Source: an uncultured Sulfurovum sp. (GTDB lineage: Bacteria > Campylobacterota > Campylobacteria > Campylobacterales > Sulfurovaceae). Taken from it: a stretch of DNA of 64,000 nt. The stretch covers positions 1 to 64,000 of the forward strand of contig CACVAP010000086.1 in assembly GCA_902727895.1 (NCBI GenBank). The letters run 5' to 3'. Made by a program: the position numbers and the translations under genes. Below the pieces are notes generated by a model. The model was not told the origin of the DNA and did not search any database. It saw nothing but the letters and a program-made list of their open reading frames with translations. How positions within the stretch are numbered: the first letter of the stretch is position 1; the number at the start of each line of letters is the position of its first letter. Below, in pieces: positions 1 to 8,134 of the stretch.

Positions 1-75
1 AATGAAGTTTATTTTCAATCTGTGAATAATCCCAACTCAAAAGGAGAGTATAAGTTACCAAAGGTATCGTACTGA
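1..75 (+). CDS. C-terminal end of an unidentified protein (truncated by window start)
   Basis: Frame 1 is open from the first base and stops at a TGA at 73-75, giving 24 residues ending in KLPKVSY. The gene begins outside the window, so function cannot be judged. It converges on the minus-strand gene at 255-914. The 179 bases between them are AT-rich and show no clear terminator hairpin. Confidence 0.45.
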   Translation, partial: NEVYFQSVNNPNSKGEYKLPKVSY

Positions 76-254
76 GGTGATATTAAATAATCTTCTTTAC
101 TGGTATGAAAAAAAGGGAGCATTATACTGATGTCTGCTCTATGTATTTTTCTTTTTTACTCATATTCACCTCATTCTTCTTTTTTATTTCATCCTTTCGA
201 ATAAGAATATTCTATTACTCTAGGGAAATCACATCTCTGAATCTAATCTTTTAA

Positions 255-914
255 TCAATTTTCTTGAGTTAAAAACTCTTCTAAAGAGTTCCATCTTTCT
301 TCTAATCTATTTTTTTTTAAATTTTCTAAATTTTTTAAATTTTCTAAATTTTCTAAATTTTTAATATCAAATACTTTCTCATTCAATATATCATATAGCC
401 AAAAAAAATTATAATCTTTATTTTCTACTTTTTCCATTATAGCCATTTTAGAATTATAGATGAAATTATATTTTCGTACTTTTTCAATACAAATGAATCC
501 TTTGGGGATATTATACTCTTTACAAACTTCTCTAGACTGATTAAGAAATTTCTTTCTAAAACTCCTTTGCATATATGGATGTATTAAATTAAGTGTATCG
601 CTAGATTCTTCAAGAGGGGAATAAATATTATTTCCATTACCATTTTCTCCAAATTTAACAAGATATATTATACTATTTCCTCGTGATATAGCATTAAGCA
701 ATGAACCTTTTAGCATTGGTATCAATGGATATATATTTAATCTTATTTCTTCCAATGCTTTAAAATAATTATCCTCTATACACTCTTCAATTACATCATT
801 AAATATTATTTTTACATAGCTACGACTATTAGAATAGTACTCATAGAATAATCTCCCCTCTTCTATTTGATTTGTTTCTTTATTGAAAACTTGTATATTT
901 TTTTCTTTAATCAT
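255..914 (-). CDS. Hypothetical protein with Asn-Leu-Glu/Lys repeat near the C-terminus
   Basis: This is a 219-residue soluble protein that I do not recognise, with no signal peptide or membrane segment. The C-terminal part (about residues 184-200) is a low-complexity run of NLEN/NLKN units, encoded by a tandem of about 12 bp (TTTTCTAAATTT type) at roughly 312-362, so its length may vary by slippage. The body is rich in Asn, Ile, Lys and Glu, as expected for an AT-rich genome. Its position beside a decayed transposase and unknown genes suggests accessory DNA. An immunity-like or phage-like role is possible but nothing in the sequence shows it. Confidence 0.6.
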   Translation of the reverse strand: MIKEKNIQVFNKETNQIEEGRLFYEYYSNSRSYVKIIFNDVIEECIEDNYFKALEEIRLNIYPLIPMLKGSLLNAISRGNSIIYLVKFGENGNGNNIYSPLEESSDTLNLIHPYMQRSFRKKFLNQSREVCKEYNIPKGFICIEKVRKYNFIYNSKMAIMEKVENKDYNFFWLYDILNEKVFDIKNLENLENLKNLENLKKNRLEERWNSLEEFLTQEN

Positions 915-920
915 ATTTTA

Positions 921-1140
921 TTATTCACCTTTATAAACACAAGGGTCAGACGTTGAAAATACACTTTTAAGAAATCCCTCCACAAACAATTTTAGAAACC
1001 AAAGAGCGAGAAACTTTTAAATAGTTAGCAATCTCTATCTAAGTGTATCCATCATCTAATACTTCAAGTATTGTAGCGTTTCTCTCTTTTTTTGTCTGCC
1101 AAGACCTAAAAGTAGATTTTCAAGAGATCCCTTGATAAAA
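921..1140 (-). pseudogene. Decayed REP-associated (Y1/IS200-like) transposase, C-terminal remnant
   Basis: No intact ORF exists here, but the minus strand encodes QTKKERNATILEVLDDGYT, then a TAG (1039-1041), then IEIANYLKVSRSLVSKIV. This is the helix-turn-helix tail typical of Y1 transposases related to RAYTs, where the stop replaces the usual Gln of YTQ. A further TAA lies at 967-969. After a one-base frame change the family-like ending FSTSDPC follows, with a terminal stop at 921-923. Two nonsense changes and one frameshift show long decay. The catalytic N-terminal HUH domain is not recognisable. Confidence 0.7.
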
Positions 1141-1248
1141 TAAAGTTATAAATAGTGGCAGAAGAAGTAGTTTTTTCATGAGTAAACCTTAAAAAATATT
1201 ATTCCTAAAGTATACTCTTTTTTCGCCAAGAATAAATGAAGAAAGAAA

Positions 1249-2133
1249 TTACTTCTCCAACTTTTTCACATCCTCACAAGCATCATCATAGCCATACGCA
1301 CAAGAAAGCTTATAAAATTTTAAAGCTTGTTCAAGACTTTTATTAACACCATTACCTTCACTGTACATATAAGCTAAATTATTACAAGCGTACTCATCTT
1401 TACCCTTACATGCTTTTAGATATAAAGGATGTGCTTTTTTATAATCTTTTTTAACGCCCAAACCTTCATCGTAAAAATAACCTAAAAACCTACAAGCTAC
1501 CATATTGTCACCAGAACATGCTTCTTCGTAATACTTTGCTGCAATCTTATAATCTTTTTTTACCCCTAAAGCTTCATCATACATATAGCCTAAACACATA
1601 CAACCTTCTGCATTTTTTAACGTACAAGATTTATCATAAAAACTAAATGCTTTGACATAGTCTTGCTTAATTAGTTCACCTTCTTCGTAAAGCTCTCCTA
1701 TCTCTAAACATACTTGCCCATCGCCAGTATTACACTTTTCTGTATAACCTTTTAGTACTTCTTCTGTATTAAGAAAAAGATTCAACTCATTGATATTAAG
1801 AGAACCAACCGTACGTTTTACTTCTTTTCCATTTTCTAAAACAACGAAAGTAGGAAGGCTTTCTATTTCATACAGATTTGTAACCTTTTCATTCTCATCA
1901 GTATTAATTATTGTAAAAGCAGTCTTTGTTTCATTCTTAGCTTCAAATGCTTTATAGGTTGGTTTCATACTTTTACAAGCACCACACCAAGGTGCAGAAA
2001 ACATAAGAACAACTTTTTTATGTTCTTTCATTTTCTCTTTATAGTTACTATCTAGAAGTTCTATCACTTCTGCATTTAGTCCTGTGATTATTAGCCCACA
2101 AAGGAGTATAATAACTGCTTTTATTTTTAACAC
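1249..2133 (-). CDS. Periplasmic thioredoxin-fold protein fused to Cys-rich Sel1 repeats
   Basis: The 294-residue protein starts with a signal peptide (about residues 1-21) and a thioredoxin domain with active-site APWCGAC (C50, C53) and a cis-Pro segment (SLPTFVVL). From about residue 132 there are four Sel1-like repeats, each with the family core (LGYMYDEGLGVKKDYKKA type) and two Cys a few residues apart. That is the arrangement of the Helicobacter cysteine-rich (Hcp) proteins, whose repeats are disulfide-stapled. The fusion suggests a periplasmic thiol oxidoreductase or isomerase carrying a protein-binding scaffold; this is inference. It is followed upstream by the secreted protein at 2166-2885 with 32 bp between, a likely operon. 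Confidence 0.85.
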   Translation of the reverse strand: MLKIKAVIILLCGLIITGLNAEVIELLDSNYKEKMKEHKKVVLMFSAPWCGACKSMKPTYKAFEAKNETKTAFTIINTDENEKVTNLYEIESLPTFVVLENGKEVKRTVGSLNINELNLFLNTEEVLKGYTEKCNTGDGQVCLEIGELYEEGELIKQDYVKAFSFYDKSCTLKNAEGCMCLGYMYDEALGVKKDYKIAAKYYEEACSGDNMVACRFLGYFYDEGLGVKKDYKKAHPLYLKACKGKDEYACNNLAYMYSEGNGVNKSLEQALKFYKLSCAYGYDDACEDVKKLEK

Positions 2134-2165
2134 TTTATATCCTTTTAAAATAATATATTATTTTC

Positions 2166-2885
2166 TTATTTATTTGCGCCCATCATTTCCATCATTGCAG
2201 CCATTTGTTCTTCAGGTGTTAACACTTTGACATCAAAAATTTTCTTTTCATTGTTTACAATCTCTTGAGGTAAAACTTTTTTAAGTTCTGCAATCATTGC
2301 TGGTGCTGGTTCTACAAATTTCCAACCACTTTTATTTTCATTGATAGCAATCATCGTACTAGACTTTTTAATATCTACTATCATACTGTCTTTTTGAGGT
2401 GTAACCTCAGAATCTTTACCCATTGAGGTTTTTAACATTTGTAGCATAAATGATTTAAATGCTGCTAGTTCTTTAGGATTATTTAACATCTTCTGAACTT
2501 TTTCATACTCTTCTTTATTCTCTTTTTTTACAGGAGGCATCATGTTCATTGTCATACTCATAGTATAATCAACAAGTGTATAAATCCCTTTTTCATAAGA
2601 CTTTAATGGTGTTCTAATAGTTTCATTAAATGTATTTACTTTTGGCATCTTTCCTGACTCTTTTACCATTTTAAAACCATCAGATAATGTCTTCTTTGGT
2701 GTAATCTTAAACACTGGTTCATATACATAGTCAATCGTTTTTTCTAGCTCTCCATCTAAGTTAAACTGCTTATAGAGTGTTAATGTCTTTTCCAAACTTT
2801 CTAAATCACTCTTAGAATCTTTAGCAAATGCAGCTGTGTTGAAAACCATTATGGTTATTAGTAAATATTTAAAGATTTTTTTCAT
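2166..2885 (-). CDS. Secreted protein of unknown function
   Basis: The 239-residue protein has a clear signal peptide (MKKIFKYLLITIMVFNTAAFA) and no other membrane segment. The mature part is Lys/Met-rich with several MMxxM stretches, including a C-terminal MAAMMEMMG. I do not recognise a domain. Its size and fold pattern (alternating strands, DUF-like periplasmic protein) do not allow a function. It sits upstream of the thioredoxin-Sel1 gene in the same direction, so a role in periplasmic protein quality is conceivable. Two 11-bp direct repeats lie 55-76 bases upstream of the start. Confidence 0.65.
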   Translation of the reverse strand: MKKIFKYLLITIMVFNTAAFAKDSKSDLESLEKTLTLYKQFNLDGELEKTIDYVYEPVFKITPKKTLSDGFKMVKESGKMPKVNTFNETIRTPLKSYEKGIYTLVDYTMSMTMNMMPPVKKENKEEYEKVQKMLNNPKELAAFKSFMLQMLKTSMGKDSEVTPQKDSMIVDIKKSSTMIAINENKSGWKFVEPAPAMIAELKKVLPQEIVNNEKKIFDVKVLTPEEQMAAMMEMMGANK

Positions 2886-2939
2886 CTTTGTATCCTTCTG
2901 TTAATTTTGAAATACAAGTATATTATTTTTCTTTAAAAT

Positions 2940-2961
2940 AGTTAGTAAATAGTTAGTAAAC
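2940..2961. promoter_or_regulatory. 11-bp-phased direct repeat (candidate response-regulator site)
   Basis: Two tandem copies, AGTTAGTAAAT and AGTTAGTAAAC, lie at 2940-2950 and 2951-2961, upstream of the secreted protein gene starting at 2885. Closely related pairs with the same 11-bp period occur at 11242-11263 and 23447-23468. Direct repeats at one helical turn are the usual target form of OmpR/PhoB-type regulators; binding here is inference. Confidence 0.4.
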
Positions 2962-2967
2962 TTTGTT

Positions 2968-3360
2968 TTAACTTTTCTCATATAAAGAACGCACACTATG
3001 TACAAAAAGCTCTTTCAATTTTACTTTAAACTCAGCAATACTCATTGTATCAAAATCAAACTCTTTATGCTTTTTTCCTAAAAAACCTAAAAAGCCCTTA
3101 GCTAACTGTATCTCCATAAAGACGAAGCCTCTCCTAGCTTCTATAGGAGTGAACTGAAAATATGCATAAACCTCTTCTGCTTCTTGAAGCTTAAAATAGA
3201 GCGCTCCACCTTCAGCTGTTTTTTCAAACCACTCTTCCTCTGCTTCCCAAGGATAGTTATCTAAAATCTTACAAGCCTCATCATAAGTTTGATTTTCTTT
3301 TGTAAAAAATACTAACTCAGGATTATCATTTTCTCTACATAAATATACAACTTCTATCAT
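2968..3360 (-). CDS. Hypothetical cytoplasmic protein
   Basis: The start is placed at the ATG giving MIEVVYLC, because an AAGGA ribosome site lies just upstream. An upstream ATG at 3390 would add ten residues and place that ribosome site inside the coding region. The 130-residue protein is acidic in the middle (WEAEEEWFE) and aromatic-rich, with no signal peptide or membrane helix. I do not recognise a family. It lies between the broken CHAT gene and the secreted-protein gene, all on the minus strand. Confidence 0.6.
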   Translation of the reverse strand: MIEVVYLCRENDNPELVFFTKENQTYDEACKILDNYPWEAEEEWFEKTAEGGALYFKLQEAEEVYAYFQFTPIEARRGFVFMEIQLAKGFLGFLGKKHKEFDFDTMSIAEFKVKLKELFVHSVRSLYEKS

Positions 3361-3411
3361 CTTTATTTTTCCTTTTTTACATGGTCGCATCTAAATTAAA
3401 CTTCTAAATCT

Positions 3412-4005
3412 TTAAGCACCATTCAAAATAAATGCACTCCAAACAGCTGGAGAAATACCTTTTTTAATCATTTTTATTTTAGCTTCTTTTAGTGCTTCTA
3501 CGTAACCTAAGCCTTTTTCCACCTCTTTATAAAAAAGTTCCATTAACTCTTTTGTACCATCATCACTAACTGACCAAAGACTAGCCACAATTGATCCTGC
3601 GCCTGCTTGCATAAAAGCTTTACTCAACAAGCTAACATTGTTAGGAGCGTTCACACCAACTAAACCTGTTTCACATGCTGACAGAACTACCAACTCTGTA
3701 CCTTTTAAATCCATTCCTGAAAGTTTTAAAGCTGTTACAACACCCTCTCCTCTTCCTTCTTTTAATGCACTGTTTGCTCCAGTAAGTGCTATTCCAGCAT
3801 TTAACATAGGATTTGACAATTCACTTTTAATAAAAAAGCCATGCGTTGCTATATGTAATATCTTAGGTCGTTTTGTTTTAAGAAGATTCTCCTCATTCGC
3901 CTGAATTCCCTCATAAGAAAGAACACTATTTTTTTTCATAATTTCTTTAATACTTTCTGCTTCTCTCTTTGTTCCCTCTAAGTTTGAAAAGTGCATTTGA
4001 AACAT
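3412..4005 (-). CDS. CHAT (caspase-like) protease domain, C-terminal fragment of a frameshifted gene
   Basis: This fragment holds the catalytic half of a CHAT domain. It has the His motif ILHIATHGFF and the Cys motif VLSACETG, followed by the AGAGSIVASLWSVSD segment found in the family. The reading frame is open further upstream to about 4118, coding RLQTAKRSKN then VIIFANPEFDKA, which continues exactly the protein of the gene at 4035-6578. The two ORFs therefore belong to one original gene of about 3.17 kb spanning 3412-6578. Translation from the internal Met (MFQMHF) is unlikely to give a working protein. A sequencing error in a short A run is an alternative to a real mutation. Confidence 0.75.
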   Translation of the reverse strand: MFQMHFSNLEGTKREAESIKEIMKKNSVLSYEGIQANEENLLKTKRPKILHIATHGFFIKSELSNPMLNAGIALTGANSALKEGRGEGVVTALKLSGMDLKGTELVVLSACETGLVGVNAPNNVSLLSKAFMQAGAGSIVASLWSVSDDGTKELMELFYKEVEKGLGYVEALKEAKIKMIKKGISPAVWSAFILNGA

Positions 4006-4034
4006 TCTAGCATTCGTACTTCTACTGTTGGACT

Positions 4035-6578
4035 TTATGGCTTTATCAAACTCTGGATTAGCAAAAATAATAACCTCATCACTGTTGTTTTTAGATCTCT
4101 TAGCTGTCTGTAAACGTAAAACTCTCTTCCACTAGGAATATACTGCACTTGTTTATACTCTATTAAATACTGCTGTTGCTTTGTAGAGAAAAGAACTTCA
4201 AAAGGTAAAAGTCTCAAAAGACCATCAGCAGAAATGATTAACTCTTTTTTATCTACCGTAAGTGTTTCTAACAATGTTTTCAAAAGCATGTCATAAAGCG
4301 CTATAAGTTGTTTTTTACTCTCTGCTCTCTTAGTCTGTAAAGAGTCCTTCATCTCTTTTCTAAAAGATAAAATATACTTATCTATTTTCTTTGTATTTTC
4401 CACAGAGATTCGTCTAAAGAAAATTTTTCCTTTTGAATCTACAGCAAATCCAAAATAGTGATTTCCTATTCTTGAAAAATCAATATAGAGTTGTTCACTC
4501 GCTAGCTTTGCCACCAATGATTCAAAGTCAATATTTATAACTCTGGTCTTAAGAGAAAGTTCTTCTTTTAATGTGCTAACATTTTCTTCATATTCTTTAA
4601 TTTGTAAAGCCAAATTATTTGCACTTCTCTCTTCTACCTTACTTTGGTAGAGTCTTGACAATGCACGTTTATACTTGAGTAACTTTTCTACTTTATTCTT
4701 TAGCTCTATATTCTGACCTTGACTATAAAGAGCTGTCATACGATTTTGATTCTCTAACATAGCCCCTTTGTACGCTAACCAATAAGAGAAAGAGTCTTCA
4801 TAACTTTTTTTGTCTCCAAGGTAATAGGTACACTGAAAAAGTAAATCCATCTGATCTTCATTACTTTTTATAAAGTGTTCATACTCTAAAGCATCTAAGG
4901 CACTAAAATAACTACTACTTTCAGACAAGAGTATTTCTACAGACTTTTTTGCGTAAACATAAGCTTTTTTATAAGCTTTATTTCTAAAGTAAAGCCAACC
5001 TAAATTCTTATACTCTTTTTGTAAAGCATTACTCTTTGAACCTAAGACCTCTTCTTTAACCTCAATGGCTTTCTCCAAATATTTTTCAGACTTCTCAAAC
5101 TGATTTAAATTCATATAACTCACACCAATGTTGTTATATACCTCTGATAAATTAAGACTTTTGGTTTTGATTATGCTTTGTCGTATTTCTAACACTTTCA
5201 TATAGTAGTTAATGGCTTCTTGATAATTATTTAATCTAATATGAAGTGATCCCATCCCACTATATGCCGATGCTAAGGCTTCTGTTTTGGGTTTGTCTTT
5301 TAAAATTCGTTCATGTATAGCAATGGATTTTTCATGAAGAACCATGGCTTTTTCATAACGCTTTAGACTCTCATAGGTCGAACCCATTGCACTGTACACA
5401 GAAGCTGTAGTCTCAGACTCCTCACCCACGGTCTGCTTTCGTATTTTCAATGCTTTCTTTAAATTAACCAGTGCTTCTTTATGATTACCAATATCTTGAA
5501 AAGCAATGGCAAGATTATTATAACTATCAGCTAAAGAAGGATTAGAACTAAAGTGTTCTTCTCGTAATTGTAGAGATTTCTTAAAAAACTTTATTGCTTC
5601 TGCATACTTACCCATACTGTAGTAAATTATCCCCATATTGTCATAATTTATCGAAATAGCATCATACTTCTCAGGATAATATTTTAATTTAATGTCTAAA
5701 GATTTTTGATTGTATTTTAATGCTTCATCATACTCACCTAAGTCTTTGTGTAAAAGTGCTTTATTATTATACATATCAGCAGAGGCAATATGATTTTCTC
5801 CCTCTACATTTTCATAATAGTTAATTAACTTATTTTGATAAAGTAATGCTGTTGAAAAATCTCTTTTTTCTTTATACTCTGTCAAAGACTTATTTAGACT
5901 TTCTAATTTTTTATGATCTTTACTTGTTGCCATAGCCATAGTAGTTGATTGAGTAAGATGTGAGTTTTTATGTTTTCCAAGAGGCATAGTATACCAAGCA
6001 AAAGGGGCATAAACACCCCGTGATTGAATCTTATTTTGTTTATCTTCAACTTTAAAATAAATCTCTTTTCTATCCCAGTTTTCTGTTCCTCGAACTTTAA
6101 CTCTTAACACATATTCACCTTCTGGTAAATGATTGTTTTCCAAGAGATTTATCTGAGTTAAAAGAGGAGAGCTATTAACCAACACATCTTCACGTGCTTC
6201 TTCTTGCTTTTTAGAATTTAACTGTACTTTTTGTAAAGGAAACAGTGCCACCTCAAAAGCATTGGGCTTTAAGTACCCAATATAACTTTTTAATTTGTCT
6301 ATGGCTTCAATATTAATACTAATATCACCTAAGATACTTTTTTCTAATTTCCAAGTAATTGACCTTTTAGAACCTTTATACCTATCTAAAGATTTTAGTT
6401 TAGAAGAAGACTCTGAAAATACTACTTTTTCGTTATTAATATAAACATCAAAGCTATGTCCCTCATACATTTTACTTATGTCAAAGTTATTATCTTTTAT
6501 TATTGAGTTCGGACTAATTGAACTACTTGAACATGCCATAAAAAATATAAGCACCAATAAATGTATAAAATACTGCAT
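4035..6578 (-). CDS. TPR-CHAT lipoprotein, N-terminal part of a frameshifted gene
   Basis: The 847-residue ORF starts with a lipoprotein signal (LVLIFFMAC, Cys at about 16), then a beta-rich region. From about residue 260 it carries a long array of NPHP3-type tetratricopeptide repeats (YNNKALLHKDLGEYDEALKY and similar), then the N-terminal half of a CHAT domain from about residue 680. After YIPSGREF the frame is lost at the A run 4118-4121, and the last about 24 residues are out of frame. CHAT domains are clan CD (caspase/gingipain-like) peptidases. Export to the envelope is unusual compared with the cytoplasmic CHAT proteins of defence systems. A divergent regulator gene starts 109 bases away. 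Confidence 0.8.
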   Translation of the reverse strand: MQYFIHLLVLIFFMACSSSSISPNSIIKDNNFDISKMYEGHSFDVYINNEKVVFSESSSKLKSLDRYKGSKRSITWKLEKSILGDISINIEAIDKLKSYIGYLKPNAFEVALFPLQKVQLNSKKQEEAREDVLVNSSPLLTQINLLENNHLPEGEYVLRVKVRGTENWDRKEIYFKVEDKQNKIQSRGVYAPFAWYTMPLGKHKNSHLTQSTTMAMATSKDHKKLESLNKSLTEYKEKRDFSTALLYQNKLINYYENVEGENHIASADMYNNKALLHKDLGEYDEALKYNQKSLDIKLKYYPEKYDAISINYDNMGIIYYSMGKYAEAIKFFKKSLQLREEHFSSNPSLADSYNNLAIAFQDIGNHKEALVNLKKALKIRKQTVGEESETTASVYSAMGSTYESLKRYEKAMVLHEKSIAIHERILKDKPKTEALASAYSGMGSLHIRLNNYQEAINYYMKVLEIRQSIIKTKSLNLSEVYNNIGVSYMNLNQFEKSEKYLEKAIEVKEEVLGSKSNALQKEYKNLGWLYFRNKAYKKAYVYAKKSVEILLSESSSYFSALDALEYEHFIKSNEDQMDLLFQCTYYLGDKKSYEDSFSYWLAYKGAMLENQNRMTALYSQGQNIELKNKVEKLLKYKRALSRLYQSKVEERSANNLALQIKEYEENVSTLKEELSLKTRVINIDFESLVAKLASEQLYIDFSRIGNHYFGFAVDSKGKIFFRRISVENTKKIDKYILSFRKEMKDSLQTKRAESKKQLIALYDMLLKTLLETLTVDKKELIISADGLLRLLPFEVLFSTKQQQYLIEYKQVQYIPSGREFYVYRQLRDLKTTVMRLLFLLIQSLIKP

Positions 6579-6687
6579 TAAAAAATCCTAAAAAATATAA
6601 AGCAGTATATTCAATTTTGTTGATAATTTAGTGTATCTATAAAATATTTGAGTAAAATATAAAAATAAAGAAGGAAGTTTAGAGTTA

Positions 6688-7398
6688 ATGACAATATTAT
6701 ATAATAATGAAGAAAAATTAAACTATGTTATTAAAAAACTAAACCTGCAAACAAAAGAAATTGCTCAAAAACTTGAAATCTCTCCTGCATTAATCTCTCA
6801 AATACAAAATCATTACAATGGAAAATTAAGAAAAATACACCTCTATGCTATTTGTAATGCCTATAACATTCCCATAGAGATTTTTGAAAGTGAAAACATT
6901 AATCAAGAAGAGATGATTGACAGCTTACTAGAAAAAAACAAACATACTGTTATGTTTCATAACAACCCTACCGTATTAGATAAGTTAGTCGGTCGTTGGT
7001 ATGTCTATAGCTACCCTAGTAATCCAAAACTTTCAGAAGTATGGTGTACAGAAACTACTATCTATGACACTTTTCAAGTTGAAGATGCGCATAAAAACAA
7101 AGGTAAACTCTATATAGGCGAAAAACAATCTATTATCTTAAAGGAAAGTAATAACAGTAAAAACATTACTTCTATTACTTTTGACAACAATAGAATAACC
7201 TATGAAACATTTCCTTTCTCTCGTGTCTCTAAGTCAAATAGTTTAAACAAAGAACTTTTTAATTTCGGTTTTTTTTCAAGAAGAAAACTGAGCATAGCAG
7301 AAGCTAAAGAAGTTCTTGGTTCACTAGATGAAGTTCAACTTCAAATGAATTATGGACTTTTAGAACGTATTAATTCTTGTATTCAAATGGAAGGCTAA
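6688..7398 (+). CDS. XRE-family transcriptional regulator with unknown C-terminal domain
   Basis: The 236-residue protein has a Cro/C1-type helix-turn-helix at about residues 12-65 (TKEIAQKLEISPALISQIQN). An unknown C-terminal domain begins near LVGRWYVYSY and resembles a small beta-barrel in its strand pattern. A good ribosome site (AAGGAAG) precedes the ATG. It is transcribed away from the TPR-CHAT gene and is followed after one base by a small lipoprotein gene, so the three may form one divergently regulated unit. The C-terminal part may sense a ligand; this is inference. Confidence 0.75.
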   Translation: MTILYNNEEKLNYVIKKLNLQTKEIAQKLEISPALISQIQNHYNGKLRKIHLYAICNAYNIPIEIFESENINQEEMIDSLLEKNKHTVMFHNNPTVLDKLVGRWYVYSYPSNPKLSEVWCTETTIYDTFQVEDAHKNKGKLYIGEKQSIILKESNNSKNITSITFDNNRITYETFPFSRVSKSNSLNKELFNFGFFSRRKLSIAEAKEVLGSLDEVQLQMNYGLLERINSCIQMEG

Positions 7399-7399
7399 A

Positions 7400-7792
7400 A
7401 TGAAAAAACATATTATTTATACACTTATCTTAGTACTAAGTTTAGTAGCTTGTTCAAGTACTTCACCCAAAACTCCAATTTCGGCTGTTGAAAACAACAA
7501 TACCATGATTATTGATTTAGACAAAGAATCTAAATCAAATACAGACTTACGAGGTAAAGACACCCTAATTATAGATACACCTATTTATGTTGGAGATAAT
7601 GATGAAGTTTCATTTATAGGTGACATTATTGAAAAGAACTCACCGATTCAAGTAAAAATTGGTGACAATGACGAAGTTTCATTTACAGGGAAAAGTTATA
7701 AGATTAATACTATGGAATTACGTAATGGAGACATTATCAAAATGACAGGAAAGTCTGGAAATATTTTTGTAGAAATGGAAGTAGTCCAGTAA
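7400..7792 (+). CDS. Small lipoprotein with duplicated GDNDEVSF motif
   Basis: The 130-residue protein begins with a lipoprotein signal peptide (LVLSLVAC, Cys18). The mature part contains two near-identical segments, VGDNDEVSFIGD and IGDNDEVSFTGK, which look like repeated beta-hairpins. It starts one base after the XRE regulator stop and is certainly co-transcribed. Its 3' end overlaps the convergent gene at 7718-8128 by 75 bases. I do not recognise a family; it could be the regulator's envelope partner. Confidence 0.65.
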   Translation: MKKHIIYTLILVLSLVACSSTSPKTPISAVENNNTMIIDLDKESKSNTDLRGKDTLIIDTPIYVGDNDEVSFIGDIIEKNSPIQVKIGDNDEVSFTGKSYKINTMELRNGDIIKMTGKSGNIFVEMEVVQ

Positions 7793-8128
7793 AATATTAT
7801 TGTATAGAGCCTGAACTTCTTTAAAGAAATTCAGAACTCTTTTTCCAAGTGAAGGTTTTAAAACGCTAAGGAGAGTGTGATGTGGTAACCTAAATTCAAC
7901 ATCAACACTTTTAAGCTTAAAAGAGGGAATAGCTCCTCTAAGTAAAGAGTTATAACGCTCTTCACTCTGAACAACTTGAACATAAGGAAAATGATTAATC
8001 AACCAACGAAGAAAGTTTTTTTCTAACCATGAAGAAACCTCTATAGAGACTTTCTTCTCTTTCGCATAGAGAACAATACTCTGCTCCACTTGCGCTATGT
8101 TAATAACATTTCTTCCTTTGTTTTTCAT
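7718..8128 (-). CDS. Small hypothetical protein, last gene of the WGR-propeller cluster
   Basis: This 136-residue protein has no signal peptide or membrane segment and no domain I can name. The first about 108 residues look like a compact alpha/beta protein. The last about 25 run into the end of the convergent lipoprotein gene and may be a read-through extension after loss of an earlier stop. It begins six bases after the stop of the 233-residue membrane protein, so translation is probably coupled. Confidence 0.55.
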   Translation of the reverse strand: MKNKGRNVINIAQVEQSIVLYAKEKKVSIEVSSWLEKNFLRWLINHFPYVQVVQSEERYNSLLRGAIPSFKLKSVDVEFRLPHHTLLSVLKPSLGKRVLNFFKEVQALYNNILLDYFHFYKNISRLSCHFDNVSIT

Positions 8129-8134
8129 TTTTAT

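Noticed and set aside
4100-4125. Programmed ribosomal frameshifting in the CHAT gene
   Set aside because: The site (GAG TTT TAC in frame) is not a canonical slippery heptamer and no stimulating structure was seen; simple mutation or read error is likelier.
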